Of a stretch of DNA of 64,000 nucleotides, positions 1 through 11,295 are shown piece by piece. Under the pieces are notes generated by a model. It did not search any database. It was given only the letters and a program-made list of their open reading frames with translations, and was not told the DNA's origin. Positions within the stretch are counted from its first letter, which is position 1, and the number at the start of each line of letters is the position of its first letter. The stretch lies in assembly GCF_000027005.1 (NCBI RefSeq), contig NC_012963.1:186001-250000 (forward strand). The letters are read 5' to 3'. The position numbers were made by a program, and so were the translations under genes. The stretch is from Komagataella phaffii GS115 (lineage: Eukaryota > Ascomycota > Pichiomycetes > Pichiales > Pichiaceae).

Positions 1-1506
1 AAAACTCCAAAGACTGTTCAAATGCCAGATTTGGAGACAGATCGGTATACGGATGAGCCTCCAGGACACTATTTGAGTTCTGATTGGGATTTACCATTGG
101 AAAGTCAGATCCTCCCTCCCTCAAGCGGAGTGACATTGCTGCCAAGCTCGCCAGTTAAGGAGCCAGAAAGTGGACGTCCTGATCACTATAAGTTCCCTCC
201 ATCTGATAGAACCAGTACCTTGGATTCATCAGAGAGAGAAAAAGATCAGATATATAAGAACCATTTTTCTGTCAACTACTTAAAATCATTGACAAGAATG
301 GATAAACACCATGAGAATGGACTGGAACCTATAAATAACCAGTCAATTGGCAACACAGGACATATAAACAACTTCGCCAGAGAACCCCGGTATGTTGACG
401 ATATTACACCTCTATTGGAAACGAATTTTGACTCCAACGTTGAGGAAAGTCATATTGATCCAAATAAACCTTTGGAAGAACAAACTGCCGAACATCAGGG
501 ACAATTTTTCTCTCAAAAGCCCACACAAACTGTTCAGATGCGGTCTCTCCCTGTTCCCGCTCCTAATTTAGTGCCCACTTCTAGTCCTATTGCAATCCCA
601 ATTCCCGCCAACAGTGGAACGATAGGACAACAGCAGAATAGCTCACCTTCCTTCAAAGGATTCATGGCTAATTCCTCTCCTTTACGTCCAGATATCTATC
701 AAACCCCACAGCACCAACACCACCAAATACTGGGAATCACCCCAGATACCCCAGATAGGAGACCTGATAGTGGAGTATCTTGGAAAATTGTTGTCGATGG
801 ACAAATCGATTCCACCGATAGCTCTCCAACCCGAAAGTGCTCAACCATGAAAACCACCCTTCCAAGAGGACACTTAGACTATTACTTTGTGGGACCTAAT
901 GAGGACCGCCTGTACACATGTATGTACAACAACTGTGGTAAGTTATTCACACGAATATCAAACATTAGAGCTCATGTCCAAACACATTTATGTGATCGAC
1001 CATTCACCTGTGATATATGTGGGAAAAAGTTCGTCAGAAATCATGATCTTCGAAGGCATAAAAAGAAACATCAAGATTACACTCAAGTCTGCCCTTGTGG
1101 AAAAAAGTTCTCTCGAAGGGATGCTTTGAAAACACATAGAGAAAGAAATATATGCATAGGAGGTTTTGATAGTGACAGAGGAGTCTCCAAATCAGATGTT
1201 GGCAAAGGACGGCCGAAAAAAATAAAACAGCTGGAGGCAGGGGATATAGTTGTAGCCATGGTGAACGAAATGGATGATTCTCCAATCAAACAAACTATGA
1301 AATCACCCAAAGAGAGGAAACAAGATCATGTGACAGAGCAAACTGAAGAAAAACAACAATCGAAACAAAGTGAAGACTCCAAAAATCTGAAGCTGGACTT
1401 GTATGAGGAGAAAACCGATGTTGACGATAAACAGGAATTTGATTACTTGGAAGATGATTATTCATTCAATGACCTCAGTTTCCGTAGCACACAGTTTGCT
1501 TATTAG
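1..1506 (+). CDS. ACE2: Ace2/Swi5-type C2H2 zinc-finger transcription factor (5' partial)
   Basis: The frame is open to base 1 with no stop, so the true start probably lies upstream; the first ATG in the window is at 22. The C-terminal half holds two classical C2H2 fingers (CMYNNCGKLF and CDICGKKF), then a degenerate third finger (CPCGKKFSRRDALKTHRER) and a basic GRPKK stretch. That finger arrangement, including VRNHDL and HLCDRPF, is the Swi5/Ace2 pattern. In that family these factors switch on daughter-cell separation and G1 genes and are held in the cytoplasm by Cdk phosphorylation. The N-terminal part is rich in Ser, Pro and Gln with many S/T-P sites, which fits that control. I cannot separate ACE2 from SWI5 by sight. 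It converges on STT4. Confidence 0.8.
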   Translation, partial: KTPKTVQMPDLETDRYTDEPPGHYLSSDWDLPLESQILPPSSGVTLLPSSPVKEPESGRPDHYKFPPSDRTSTLDSSEREKDQIYKNHFSVNYLKSLTRMDKHHENGLEPINNQSIGNTGHINNFAREPRYVDDITPLLETNFDSNVEESHIDPNKPLEEQTAEHQGQFFSQKPTQTVQMRSLPVPAPNLVPTSSPIAIPIPANSGTIGQQQNSSPSFKGFMANSSPLRPDIYQTPQHQHHQILGITPDTPDRRPDSGVSWKIVVDGQIDSTDSSPTRKCSTMKTTLPRGHLDYYFVGPNEDRLYTCMYNNCGKLFTRISNIRAHVQTHLCDRPFTCDICGKKFVRNHDLRRHKKKHQDYTQVCPCGKKFSRRDALKTHRERNICIGGFDSDRGVSKSDVGKGRPKKIKQLEAGDIVVAMVNEMDDSPIKQTMKSPKERKQDHVTEQTEEKQQSKQSEDSKNLKLDLYEEKTDVDDKQEFDYLEDDYSFNDLSFRSTQFAY

Positions 1507-1593
1507 AAGAAGATGATGATCATAATGATAATTGTGGGACTACAATAGTGTTGAATTTGTAACATATTCATTTCGATTAGTTTCATTTTAGGT

Positions 1594-4500
1594 TTAGTAG
1601 GGGATACCGTTGGTAATTTTTTGAAATTCATCATAGCCCTTAGTGGGTAAACTTTCAAATGACTTGCTGATTAATCCTCTCATGTAGTTTGCCGCTTGTC
1701 TTTCTGTCTTGTCGGGCACAAATCTAGCTCTCAATCTTTTGATTGTTGCAGGTTTGAAACATGGAAGACCGCTATCCAACATTGGAACTATGCATCTCAC
1801 AATCGTTTCCATGTAAGGTCTTGCGGATAAGAATGCCTTAACGCATAGCTCTTCAAACCATCTATAAGCCTGAGTACTTGTGTTTCCTCCCATTACATTA
1901 ACCATCTCTTTAGTTAGTTTGAAAGGTGACTGTTCAAACTTGACTCCACCGGGAACTATATCAAAACAGAACCCAAAGTCGATATGAAGAATGTGGCCTT
2001 CACTATCGTACATAATGTTACCATTGTGACGGTCTTTGAACTGTAACAAATAAGATATCACAGAGTAAGCTGCTAATGATTTGACAAAATTGGCACGGGC
2101 CTTCTGAAACTCGGATGAAGTTTCGGGTCCAAACTTGGAGATGAAGTACTCATAAAGACCATTTACAGCTTCCCTACCCAGCATGTCACGAGAAACAGAA
2201 TTTGGCAACACATCAATCACTCCGCAACCAGGAGCCGTAGCCGTAACTTTATATGGAAAGACGTAAAGGTCAACTCCTGAGTTCATCCAGATAGTTCTAA
2301 ATAAAGAAATCAACTGTAACGCCAGAACGTCTTGCCTACAGTCATCACCCACTTTGAAGATTGCAGAGATGTCTGTAACTCGATACTGGGGAATTCCATC
2401 ACCGTTTTCGTCATCTTCGACTGGTTTGCGAACCTTGAAAGAGGCGATAAAAGGCGCTTTTGCATGCGATTGTAAAGGCTTTCCTGATTTACGATGTATA
2501 TCCACCACGTCACCATTAGGATTACTGGGTAAATAGACACCTCGAAGAACTTCAATTTTAGCCATTTCTTCATCGATCTTTATCTTCTTCTCAGCTTTCG
2601 ACTTTTTAATGTAAGGTTTCAGCTTCCCCGAAATACCAGTGACTTGGTCAAAGAAATTGAACTCTCTTTTATAAAACTCAAGGTCAACCGGGCGGAAAGA
2701 TTTTTTCATTTCGATTAGGACTTGATCCAACTTTGGTTTGATATCATCAGGAATCGTTGCTTCTTCGTCTTTGTAACTGTTAGCCATCATATTCCAGATA
2801 ATTTGATGGGCAAATAGTTGGGAAACCTGAGCTGTCTCCAAGACAAATCGAGTGGTATAACCCCATTCATTGTCATACCGCAGCGCCTGCACAATCTGGG
2901 GAACGTAGAAGAAAGTTAGTTGAACGTCATAGCTTTCCAAAGATCTCATAGCAAACTGAAGTACCGTGGGGTTCCTGTTGTATGGGGGTAAAAAGAGAGC
3001 AATGGAATCAATTGGTGAAACAGGTTCCCATATTAGTAGTGATTTAGGAACAATCAAATCCCTGGAGTTATCGAGGTTTAACAAGAATGGAACCGCGTTG
3101 GGATAATTGATTGCTGCAATCGGATTGGAAGCCAAAAGATCCCTTAATGCACCGGTCAGCTTGTTGTTATTATAACGACTAGCCAGATTGATGGCCAAAC
3201 CTGGGTTGATTGAAAACGCATCATTTATTTGAGTTTCAGTAACAGGACCAAGCATGTACTTGTTTCGAATATCATTTGTTCCAAGAACGTTATTCCATAC
3301 GTATACATTGTTCAACTCATGATCCAGGAAACTCAATAGTAAACGTTTTTGGCTCTCTAATCCAGCATACAGCTGCAAATTCATTTTTCGAAACAGGTTG
3401 GTAACCTCGATAAGTACATCAAAATCAGATTTCAGCCAATTTCTATTGCCTCCAAATGGAAACTTGAATGGCTTGATAAACCATGAAAGGGCGGCCTCAA
3501 TCAACGCATAAGCTAAAGGTTCAGAAAAGGAAGACTTAGCACGAAAGTTGACCTGGAATACTGAAATTCCTAGCTTAATGAGTTCGAACCTTGGTAAACG
3601 GGCATATGGATGGATACTAGCTTTTTTCAAGCTTCTCAAGGCAAACAAGACGGTATCAGAATACGATCTTAGTATATGATAACTTTGGTATCTGGTTGCC
3701 TCAAAATTGGAAAGGAAGAATCGGATAAGTAATAAATGTGGGACAATATTGTCGACAGCTTTCTTCCCAAGTCTATCCATCTTTGCTCTATCAGATGGCA
3801 TGTACTCCATTGGAGCAAATTCTGGTTCAGTAATATCAAATGATCGATTAAACAATGAGTGACCCTTTTGAATCGATAGCTCCCACTGATGTAAAATTTC
3901 TGCTATAATCGAGCTGGAAAGCTGTGGGAACTCTTTGATTATTGATAACCAGAAATTAATGGCAGTAGGTAAGATAATATTCTTCGTGCATTGGAATGGA
4001 ATAGAAATTGCGCATTTCAGCAAATGAGCGGTATCATTTCTCGCTGGATGAATAGTTCCAATGCAGCTCTCCAAAACCTCTAGTATATGACGGTCAGTCA
4101 CCTTCTTATTGCTTTTCAAGTTTTGCTCCAGCTCAATGCATCGTTTATATGCATCTTCAATCGTCTCTTGGCTAGTCAAACTTCCGTCTTTCGGGAACAA
4201 TCTGCTCAAATCGGCTAAGCTGAAATGACCTTTAGTCAAAGAGTGACTTGTTGCCTTCTGCCGTAAAAATTGTACAGCACAGGATTTTCCGAAATTTTCT
4301 TCATCATTGTATCTGCCATCATAATTGGTTGTTAGATAAGAGTAAAACAACGAATTAACATCCTGCCCGCATTTGGAAATACACAAGTTGACCCATTTGT
4401 TGGCATAATCGATGAACTTTCTCAGAGTACTTTTCCTCCAAGATTCAGAATCGCTGAGTTGAAGCCTAATATCAGATGCCTCTGAATAAAACTCGACGGT

Positions 4501-7159
4501 GGGATTATATTCATTCTCAGCAAAATCTCTTACAGAATCCTGCAGTAATGTAAGAATATCCAAGAGGGAGAACAAGCTAGTGTGATGGCACAAAGATGAT
4601 GGAATGTTGCAAACAAGGTAGTCGCAACATTGGAATGCAGTACTTTGAGTCACAGTTTCTCTAGAGCAACAATAGGTCATCATGGTCTTCAACTGGTAGG
4701 GAATTCTTTCTGTCAAAAATCCGGGCCATAAAGGATAATCGCAAAGCTGCACATACTTCTTTGTGAAAGCTAAAGAGATCCCGCCAATTAAATGTTCCAC
4801 ACCAGTGGTATGAACGCTTGGATCTGAGAAATAAGCCAAAATCTTATGACAGATTCCTGTTTGCACTCTCAAAGATTCTAGAAAACTCACGGAGCCTAAA
4901 AATAGAATCTCTGTTGTGGATGATTGAAGTTCAAATCCTCTGGTGTTTACTTTACCTGACTTAAGGTAGGAAATGACAACTTCTTTCTGGCTTTTAATAT
5001 TCCTGTTGGACGTACCACGGCGTAGTACAGCATTCATCCGGATGGACGTTTCGGTCTTATTCCATGACTCAGCAGAGGCAAGTGGAGGTGACGATCTTGC
5101 AATTCTCAACAAATACTCTTTATGTTCTTCAAAGAGTGTAGATGACTCCGAAAATCCGTGAATAATCATGTTATACCATACATCCTGAAAAAGGCTTGTA
5201 ATCTCCAAATTTTTTATTACTAACGGCTCCTCTGTAAAGTCTGGAAGTAACCTAGCCAAAGGTTTCAAGTAGAAAGCAATTTGTACAGCAATGCCCGAAA
5301 TCTCTTTATTCGAACGATGATGCTCCAATTCTTCCACATCACCAAAGTTGCTTACACAAGAAAGAAGCTCCTTTAAATAAAGGGAATATTTTGTCGAAAA
5401 GGGAGAATCGTGCAATCTGGAAGAAATGGAGTAGAGTACATCCATAGTCGAAGACACTAATTGCAGATTGTTTTTTTCGAAAGCGATTTGCACTGTAAAA
5501 GAAAAATGCTTCATGACGGCATTAAACTCATCTTCAGAAGCAAACAATGTGCAATCAGCTAATGCCAATAGGATATGTTTATCAAGCACTGAAACAGAAA
5601 AAGAATACTTTTGTGTAAGAATGTTGATAACCAGTAAAGTTATGGAGTCGTCGTTTAAGGTCTTTGTGAATGAGATCAATGTTGTCGTTATATTTTTCAA
5701 AAAGTGAGATTCAAAACTGTCCAGTGACACGTTGTCCGTTTGATTACCAGTAGTGGCAACTTGACTCAATCTTCTGAGTTTCCCAGCGGACTCATCATCT
5801 GTAGACAGGGCATTAGTTAGAGAATAAATTGTAGTAATAACATCATCCTGCGTCAATGGCTTCATAGCTGAAGCAATGAACACAGCATTTTTTGCACATA
5901 TCGTTTCATTGACGTCTACAGAGCCCAACAATAATGGATAAGCCTTGAGTAAGTTGTAGCCAAAATTGACATCAAAGTATGCCAGAAGAGCGCTCAGGCT
6001 GACAACCGTGTGACCCAGATCTTTGTGTGTCATACATCCGGGATGAGATAATGAAAATGAAATGAAGGACTTGAGATCGTCAGTAGTAGCTACCTCAGAA
6101 TAAATTGCGAATCCAAGGATCTGCAAAAAATTAGACTTGGCTCGGTAAAGGACCTGAATTCTCGCAAACGATGATAACGAAATGAATGAAGCTCCAGTAT
6201 CCATGAGATTACAATTGTGAATGCTGCTTTCAAGTAATCTATTGAGAAAGTCGCCAAGTCTGTTCTGAATTTCTTTTGGAAATGCTATCAACGGAGTATT
6301 CTGAGTTGATGTATTGGCAACAACGTCTTCTTCTAACAATTCATATTTTCGTTTCTTCTCCTGGAGGCATGTAGTAACAAGTGCTCTATTCGGACAAAAT
6401 TGATACTCTAAGTACGATTGGAAAAAACGTCCAACTGCCTCCACAAATATCAAAGAGCAAAACTCATTATCGTCGGAAAGAAAATTCTCAATTATTTCTG
6501 CGTATGCTGGAGTGGCACTATCAATTAGCTGTTCAACTTTCTCCAATAACTCGGCACTCAAAAGATCTAAAAGTCTGGGAAGAAGCTTCTGAAAAGAAAT
6601 TAAATGCACATTGTCTATGAGCCCTTCAATGAACCCATAAAGAGAAAAAAAAGCTGGAAGTTCCACATCATTGATCGACATGAAACTGTCCAGGTATTGC
6701 AAAAACAATCCCTCAACTTCAAGACGAGAGCTTTCAAAATGATTGGCAAATGTTATCAGACCGGACGTTATGTGCCGCGTGAGATAAGACCACGGTGTTG
6801 GGCCAAAGTTTTGGAGGGTTCCATAAAATGAAAACCCTTGGTTTAGACATTGCAACAACTGATGGGACAAACACTTGAAAAGCTCTCTTCTCGTCTTCTC
6901 TGACACCAAATCAGGTACAGAATGACATAATGCAATGATATCTTCCAAATCAACACAATCCAGTTGCTTTTCTTCCTTCTGAATTTTGTGAGTAGAAAGG
7001 AGGACCGCCTGAACCACCTTTCCACGAGTCTTCTCCAAAGGGGTCGACACCAGCTTTTTCAAAGCAGCCAAACGAAGCGAGTCGCCTGAAATTCTATTTC
7101 GACGTTAGTAAGGGGGCCGTGCGGCAGATCGAGTTCAACTACGTGGTTTACTTACCCAT
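1594..7159 (-). CDS. STT4: Phosphatidylinositol 4-kinase III alpha, Stt4 (spliced)
   Basis: Join of 7156..7159 and 1594..7085, about 1831 residues (the Saccharomyces protein is about 1900). The C-terminal PI3/PI4-kinase domain is intact: the catalytic loop reads FKDRHNGNIMYD and the activation loop begins HIDFGFCFD. Most of the rest is helical repeat typical of the family. Stt4 makes PI4P at the plasma membrane, feeding Mss4 and the cell-integrity pathway. The long frame has no ATG near its 5' end: upstream codons run from a stop at 7105-7107 through a 3' splice site. A GTAAGT donor at 7150-7155 follows an in-frame ATGG, and TACTAAC lies at 7104-7110, giving the start MGDSLRLAALKK. The family call is firm; the 4-nt first exon is inferred from splice signals and phase. 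Confidence 0.93.
7086..7155 (-). other. Spliceosomal intron of STT4 (70 nt)
   Basis: On the minus strand it runs from GTAAGT (7155-7150) to TTTCAG ending at 7086, with a perfect TACTAAC at 7104-7110. It leaves a 4-nt coding exon (ATGG). The alternative upstream ATG at 7168-7170 would be out of phase. Confidence 0.8.
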
Positions 7160-7423
7160 AGTGCTGCATTGTGTCCTGGGTCGAAACTGTTGACTTACGG
7201 GACTGAAATATGAATCTGGTAAACTACGGAGCGCGAATGATGGAAGCTTGAGCGTGCCAAGGAAAACATGAATGAAAGACGTCTGTATGAATCGCTCATG
7301 CGTGCCTCTTCACTTCTTCACTACAGAATACTTGCCTGGTTTTATTGGTGTCGTATTAGATGCTAGTATACAGTAAATTACATAACCTTAGTTATCTATC
7401 CCCCTTCAAACTCCGATAATATC

Positions 7424-8230
7424 TTATGAGTATGTCTCAATAAGAGTATCACGCAGATTGCCTGAGATAGCCTCAGGTTGAGCATCTTGCAGACGGAATA
7501 TACTTTCAACAACAGACAGCTCAGGAGCAGTGGTGTCCAATCCTGAGACAGCTAACCAGTCATTGACCACAAGACCAGCTCCAACAACAGATGATCCTCT
7601 GTTGATAGTACCAGCAACTAAAGGCACCTGAAGCAAAGAAGACAGTTCTTCTTGGTCCTGGATGGATGTTTGAGGGTGGACTATTCCTCCCTGGTTGGAA
7701 AGAGCGCAGTATGAGCCCACCAAAACGTTTCCAGCAATGGTCTGTCTGAACACTTCAACTCCCAATACATCAGCAATCAGTTCTTCGGTCTCTCTCTCTA
7801 TGTCCGGGTGCACCAGTGCAACATAATCATTACAACAAATGACGTTTCCTAGAGCTGAAAGTCTCTCTTCAACTCTCTGAATTTTAACTGAATCGGGTAA
7901 ACTGTTTCTCAAATGCATCAGCTCTTGGTCAGTGGTCTGGGTTGGGACCAAGAGTCCACGACGGTTTCCTGCAGTCATACGACCTACAATTCTGGTACCG
8001 GCAATGGTAGTGTGTACAATAGGGATCACATCTCCCAGCTCAGCTTCGAAGGCAGAGTAAAAGTTCTCAGAACCACCAACGGCTACCAAACAGTAGGAGT
8101 TGGTTAGTTTGGCGAAAACACCGACATCATTCGAATTCTCAAACTAAAAAAAGCATGTTAGTAAACAGTCTTTGTAACCTGGGATTTAAAGGAGCTTTGC
8201 TTTGCCACTTACTTGAGTTCTAGAAGCCAT
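7424..8230 (-). CDS. TIF6: Ribosome anti-association factor eIF6, Tif6 (spliced)
   Basis: Join of 8213..8230 and 7424..8143, giving 245 residues, the same length as Saccharomyces Tif6. The sequence is close to the family throughout ([34 protein letters not shown], and a C-terminus ending in DTLIETYS). Tif6 binds the 60S subunit in the nucleolus, is needed for its maturation, and blocks early joining to 40S until Efl1 and Sdo1 release it. The long frame alone lacks the conserved N-terminus. An upstream exon encoding MASRTQ, a GTAAGT donor, a TACTAAC branch site (8157-8163) and a TTTTAG acceptor restore it in phase. It is divergent from no close neighbour; HSP104 lies downstream of its promoter region on the same strand. 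Confidence 0.96.
8144..8212 (-). other. Spliceosomal intron of TIF6 (69 nt)
   Basis: Minus strand: GTAAGT at 8212-8207, TACTAAC at 8157-8163, TTTTTTTAG ending at 8144. It splits codons 6 and 7 in phase 0. The spliced product restores the conserved eIF6 N-terminus. Confidence 0.92.
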
Positions 8231-8412
8231 CTTATTTTCGAATTAAAATAAGCAATTGATAGTATTCTCACAAGAAAAAGTTTTCCTGATGACTTAGAAT
8301 ATCTGTCACGTGATTGAATATTTGATATTACGTAACTACTTTGATTATTCATACTGATCAAATCAATTGATTAACAAATAGGAATTTTATATACATATAT
8401 ACCCCATTACTC

Positions 8413-11124
8413 TTAGTCGTAAAGTGGTGCTTGGTCATCATGGTTGTTGTCCGAGTCTTCTTCCTCGGCCGCATCCACCCAATCATCAACATCCACGTCC
8501 ATGGAGTCCGACTCAACTGCATGGTTTGGTAAAACATCCAGACCTTTGGATCCCAACCTAATCTTAACTGTTTCCTTGTCTTTGACTTGTCCCTTAAGGA
8601 TTAAAACAGCTAGTTGATTAAGGATCTCATTCTGAATCAATCTGTTCAAAGGTCTAGCACCCATATCGGAAGAATATCCGTTACGGCAAAGATACTCGAT
8701 AGCGGCATCATCAACGTCAAGCTTAATTGACTTGGCATTGGCTTCAAATCTTTGTTCAATTTCTGCCAGTCTGATCTTAACAATCTTGCTAATAGCATGT
8801 CTTGACAGTCTGTTGAAAACAACCGTAGCAGAAATTCTGTTCAAAAATTCTGGACGGAAATGGGCTCTGACAGCTGTCATTACCAACTCCTTGGTCTCTG
8901 GGGATATCTTTGAGCCTTTGGCACTGTTGATGAATTGAGCACCCAAATTAGATGTCATTATAACAATACAATTGGAACAGTTCACCAGAGTACCATTAGA
9001 AGCGGTAATACGACCATCGTCCAACATTTGTAACAAAATGTTCAGAACTTCAGGAGCGGCTTTTTCGACTTCATCAAATAGGATGACTGAGTATGGATGA
9101 CGCAACAGCTGGTTGGTCAACAAACCACCTTGGTCAGATCCAATTAAACCTGGCTCGGAACCAAGCAATTTGGTGTACGACCATTTCTCTCCCAACTCGG
9201 AACAATCGATTCTGATCATAGCCTTCTCATCATTGAAAAGGAATCCGGCAACCTTCTTTGCAAGCTCTGTCTTACCGGAACCAGACAATCCCAAGAATAA
9301 GAACGATGCAGGTTGGTTAGGGTTTGCAAGACCAGACCTCGATAGTCTGATTGCATTGGAGACTGCTTTAACAGCTTCAGATTGCCCAACCACACTGGAA
9401 CTCAACTCTCTTTCCATTGTAATAAGCTTGTTATTCTCAGCTTGAGTTAGCTTTTGCACTGGGATACCAGTCAATCTGGCAGCAGTCTCTGCGACTTGTT
9501 CGGAACCAACCACATTGGTGATCATGGCAATGTCACTCAATGCAGCTTCCTCCTCGGCAACTTTCTCTTCGAGTTCAGCAATACGACGTTTGACATCAGG
9601 GATAGCAAAGTACCTCAAATCTGCAGCAGTGGCATTGTCATGTCTTCTTTCCGCATCAGTGGCCTTAATCTCTAATTCGTCCAACTTCTTCTTGGCTGCG
9701 GTTAACTCTTCATGACCAGCCCTTTCTTGTTCATATTTAGCCCTCAAAGGTACTAACTCCTCCTCAAGCTCTTGAACCTTCTGTTTGACTGCAGTCAGTC
9801 TCTCCTCAGTAGTCTTGTCGGAATCAGCATCTCTTTCAAGGGCTTTCATCTCTACCTCCAGTAGCTGAAGTTCTCTCTCTTTGGTATCTAATTCTTCAGG
9901 TTTAGAATCCCTGGCAACTGCAACAGATGCCGAAGACTCATCAATTAAATCAACAGCAGAGTCTGGAAGTTTCCTGTAAGTAAGGTAACGAGATGCCAAT
10001 TGTGCAGCAGTTACCAATGCAGAGTCCAAAATTCGAACACCGTGGTGAATTTCATATTTTGGTTGCAAACCTCTTAGAATGGCCACGGTCTCTCGGATAG
10101 TGGGCTCACGCACATCAATCCTTTGGAATCTTCTCTCAAATGCACCATCTGTCTCGACATACTTTCGGTATTCAATAACGGTGGTAGCACCGATACAGTG
10201 CAAAGAACCTCTTGCCAGCATAGGTTTCAACAAGTTTGCGGCATCGGATTTACCATCACCCATTAGCATATGAATTTCATCGATAAACAGGATGATCATC
10301 TGCTTAGATTCTGCAATTTCATTCAATACACCTTTGATTCTCTCTTCAAACTCACCTTGGTATTTAGCACCAGCTTTCAAGGCACCTAAATCCAAAGCGT
10401 ACAGCTTTGAGTTCTGTAGAATGTTTGGTACATCATTATCAATGATTCTTTGAGCGACTGCCTCGACGATACTGGTTTTACCGACACCTGGGTCACCAAT
10501 TAGACAAGGATTGGATTTGGTCCTTCTTGCCAAAACCCTTATGGTACGACGGATTTCTTCCTCCCTACCAATGACAGGGTCAATCTTACCTTCTCTAGCT
10601 TGTTCCGTCAAGTCAATTGCATACTTGTCCAAGAATTCGTGATTTGACGAAGAGTCAGCTTGTCTGGAGTCAATTCTTTGGTTCCCTCTAAGGTTAATTA
10701 TCTGTGTTTTTAAAGCATCCGGAGAGATTGAAGAATCTTTCAGGATCTGCGTAATAGACTTGTCCTCCAACAATGCCAACAGCAAATGATCCTGTCCAAT
10801 GTAGGAATCCTTTTGTTGTTGTCTCATCTTTCCAGCTTCTTGGATAACATGAGCTGCTACTCCACTGAAGGAAACATCAGTAGGGGCAGGAGTCTGCGAT
10901 GGGACCCTTATCAATGCTCTATTGATGTTCCTTTCAAAAGTCTGCCAGTCAAATCTTCCCTTCTCCACTAAGACTTTCAAATAAGGGGTAGTATCTTCAT
11001 CTGTGGGGGCCATAGCGGCCAACAGATGGATAGGCTGGACCTGTGGATGGGAATTGTCCTTGGCCAACTTTGTAGCGTTTGTAATAATAGCTAAAGCTCT
11101 ATCTGTAAACTGTGTTTCTTCCAT
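8413..11124 (-). CDS. HSP104: Hsp104 protein disaggregase (ClpB/AAA+)
   Basis: 903 residues, like the family. Order: N-terminal Clp domain (about 1-150), first AAA module with Walker A GDPGVGKT and Walker B ILFIDEIHML, a coiled-coil middle domain rich in Glu and Lys (about 410-530), second AAA module with Walker A GLSGSGKT and Walker B VILFDEVEKA, then an acidic tail. Hsp104 pulls polypeptides out of aggregates together with Hsp70 and Hsp40, gives thermotolerance and propagates prions in Saccharomyces. The tail ends DDQAPLYD rather than the DDLD-type end that binds TPR co-chaperones in Saccharomyces. Heat-shock elements lie 100-120 bp upstream, so heat induction by Hsf1 is expected. Confidence 0.97.
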   Translation of the reverse strand: MEETQFTDRALAIITNATKLAKDNSHPQVQPIHLLAAMAPTDEDTTPYLKVLVEKGRFDWQTFERNINRALIRVPSQTPAPTDVSFSGVAAHVIQEAGKMRQQQKDSYIGQDHLLLALLEDKSITQILKDSSISPDALKTQIINLRGNQRIDSRQADSSSNHEFLDKYAIDLTEQAREGKIDPVIGREEEIRRTIRVLARRTKSNPCLIGDPGVGKTSIVEAVAQRIIDNDVPNILQNSKLYALDLGALKAGAKYQGEFEERIKGVLNEIAESKQMIILFIDEIHMLMGDGKSDAANLLKPMLARGSLHCIGATTVIEYRKYVETDGAFERRFQRIDVREPTIRETVAILRGLQPKYEIHHGVRILDSALVTAAQLASRYLTYRKLPDSAVDLIDESSASVAVARDSKPEELDTKERELQLLEVEMKALERDADSDKTTEERLTAVKQKVQELEEELVPLRAKYEQERAGHEELTAAKKKLDELEIKATDAERRHDNATAADLRYFAIPDVKRRIAELEEKVAEEEAALSDIAMITNVVGSEQVAETAARLTGIPVQKLTQAENNKLITMERELSSSVVGQSEAVKAVSNAIRLSRSGLANPNQPASFLFLGLSGSGKTELAKKVAGFLFNDEKAMIRIDCSELGEKWSYTKLLGSEPGLIGSDQGGLLTNQLLRHPYSVILFDEVEKAAPEVLNILLQMLDDGRITASNGTLVNCSNCIVIMTSNLGAQFINSAKGSKISPETKELVMTAVRAHFRPEFLNRISATVVFNRLSRHAISKIVKIRLAEIEQRFEANAKSIKLDVDDAAIEYLCRNGYSSDMGARPLNRLIQNEILNQLAVLILKGQVKDKETVKIRLGSKGLDVLPNHAVESDSMDVDVDDWVDAAEEEDSDNNHDDQAPLYD

Positions 11125-11177
11125 GATTTTAATTGATCGTTTGGATAGTGTGGAAGTAGTTGTGGGTAATGGGGGTA

Positions 11178-11295
11178 CTTAAATACCAAAGCCTAAAAGG
11201 CATCACCTGGTTTTTAAAGGGGGGACTTCTAGAAGGTTCTAGATAATCCCGGATAGTGAGGGATTTTCTTAGATCAACTGGAACGTTCCAGTGAA
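11178..11295 (-). promoter_or_regulatory. HSP104 promoter: heat-shock elements, STRE and TATA-like box
   Basis: A four-unit heat-shock element with exact spacing (TTCnnGAAnnTTCnnGA) covers 11227-11243. A further inverted pair GAAcgTTC is at 11281-11288, followed by an off-phase GAA at 11293. A stress element AGGGG is at 11218-11222. A TATA-like TATTTAAG (minus strand) is at 11178-11185, about 54 bp before the ATG. These fit Hsf1 and Msn2/4-type control. Confidence 0.75.
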
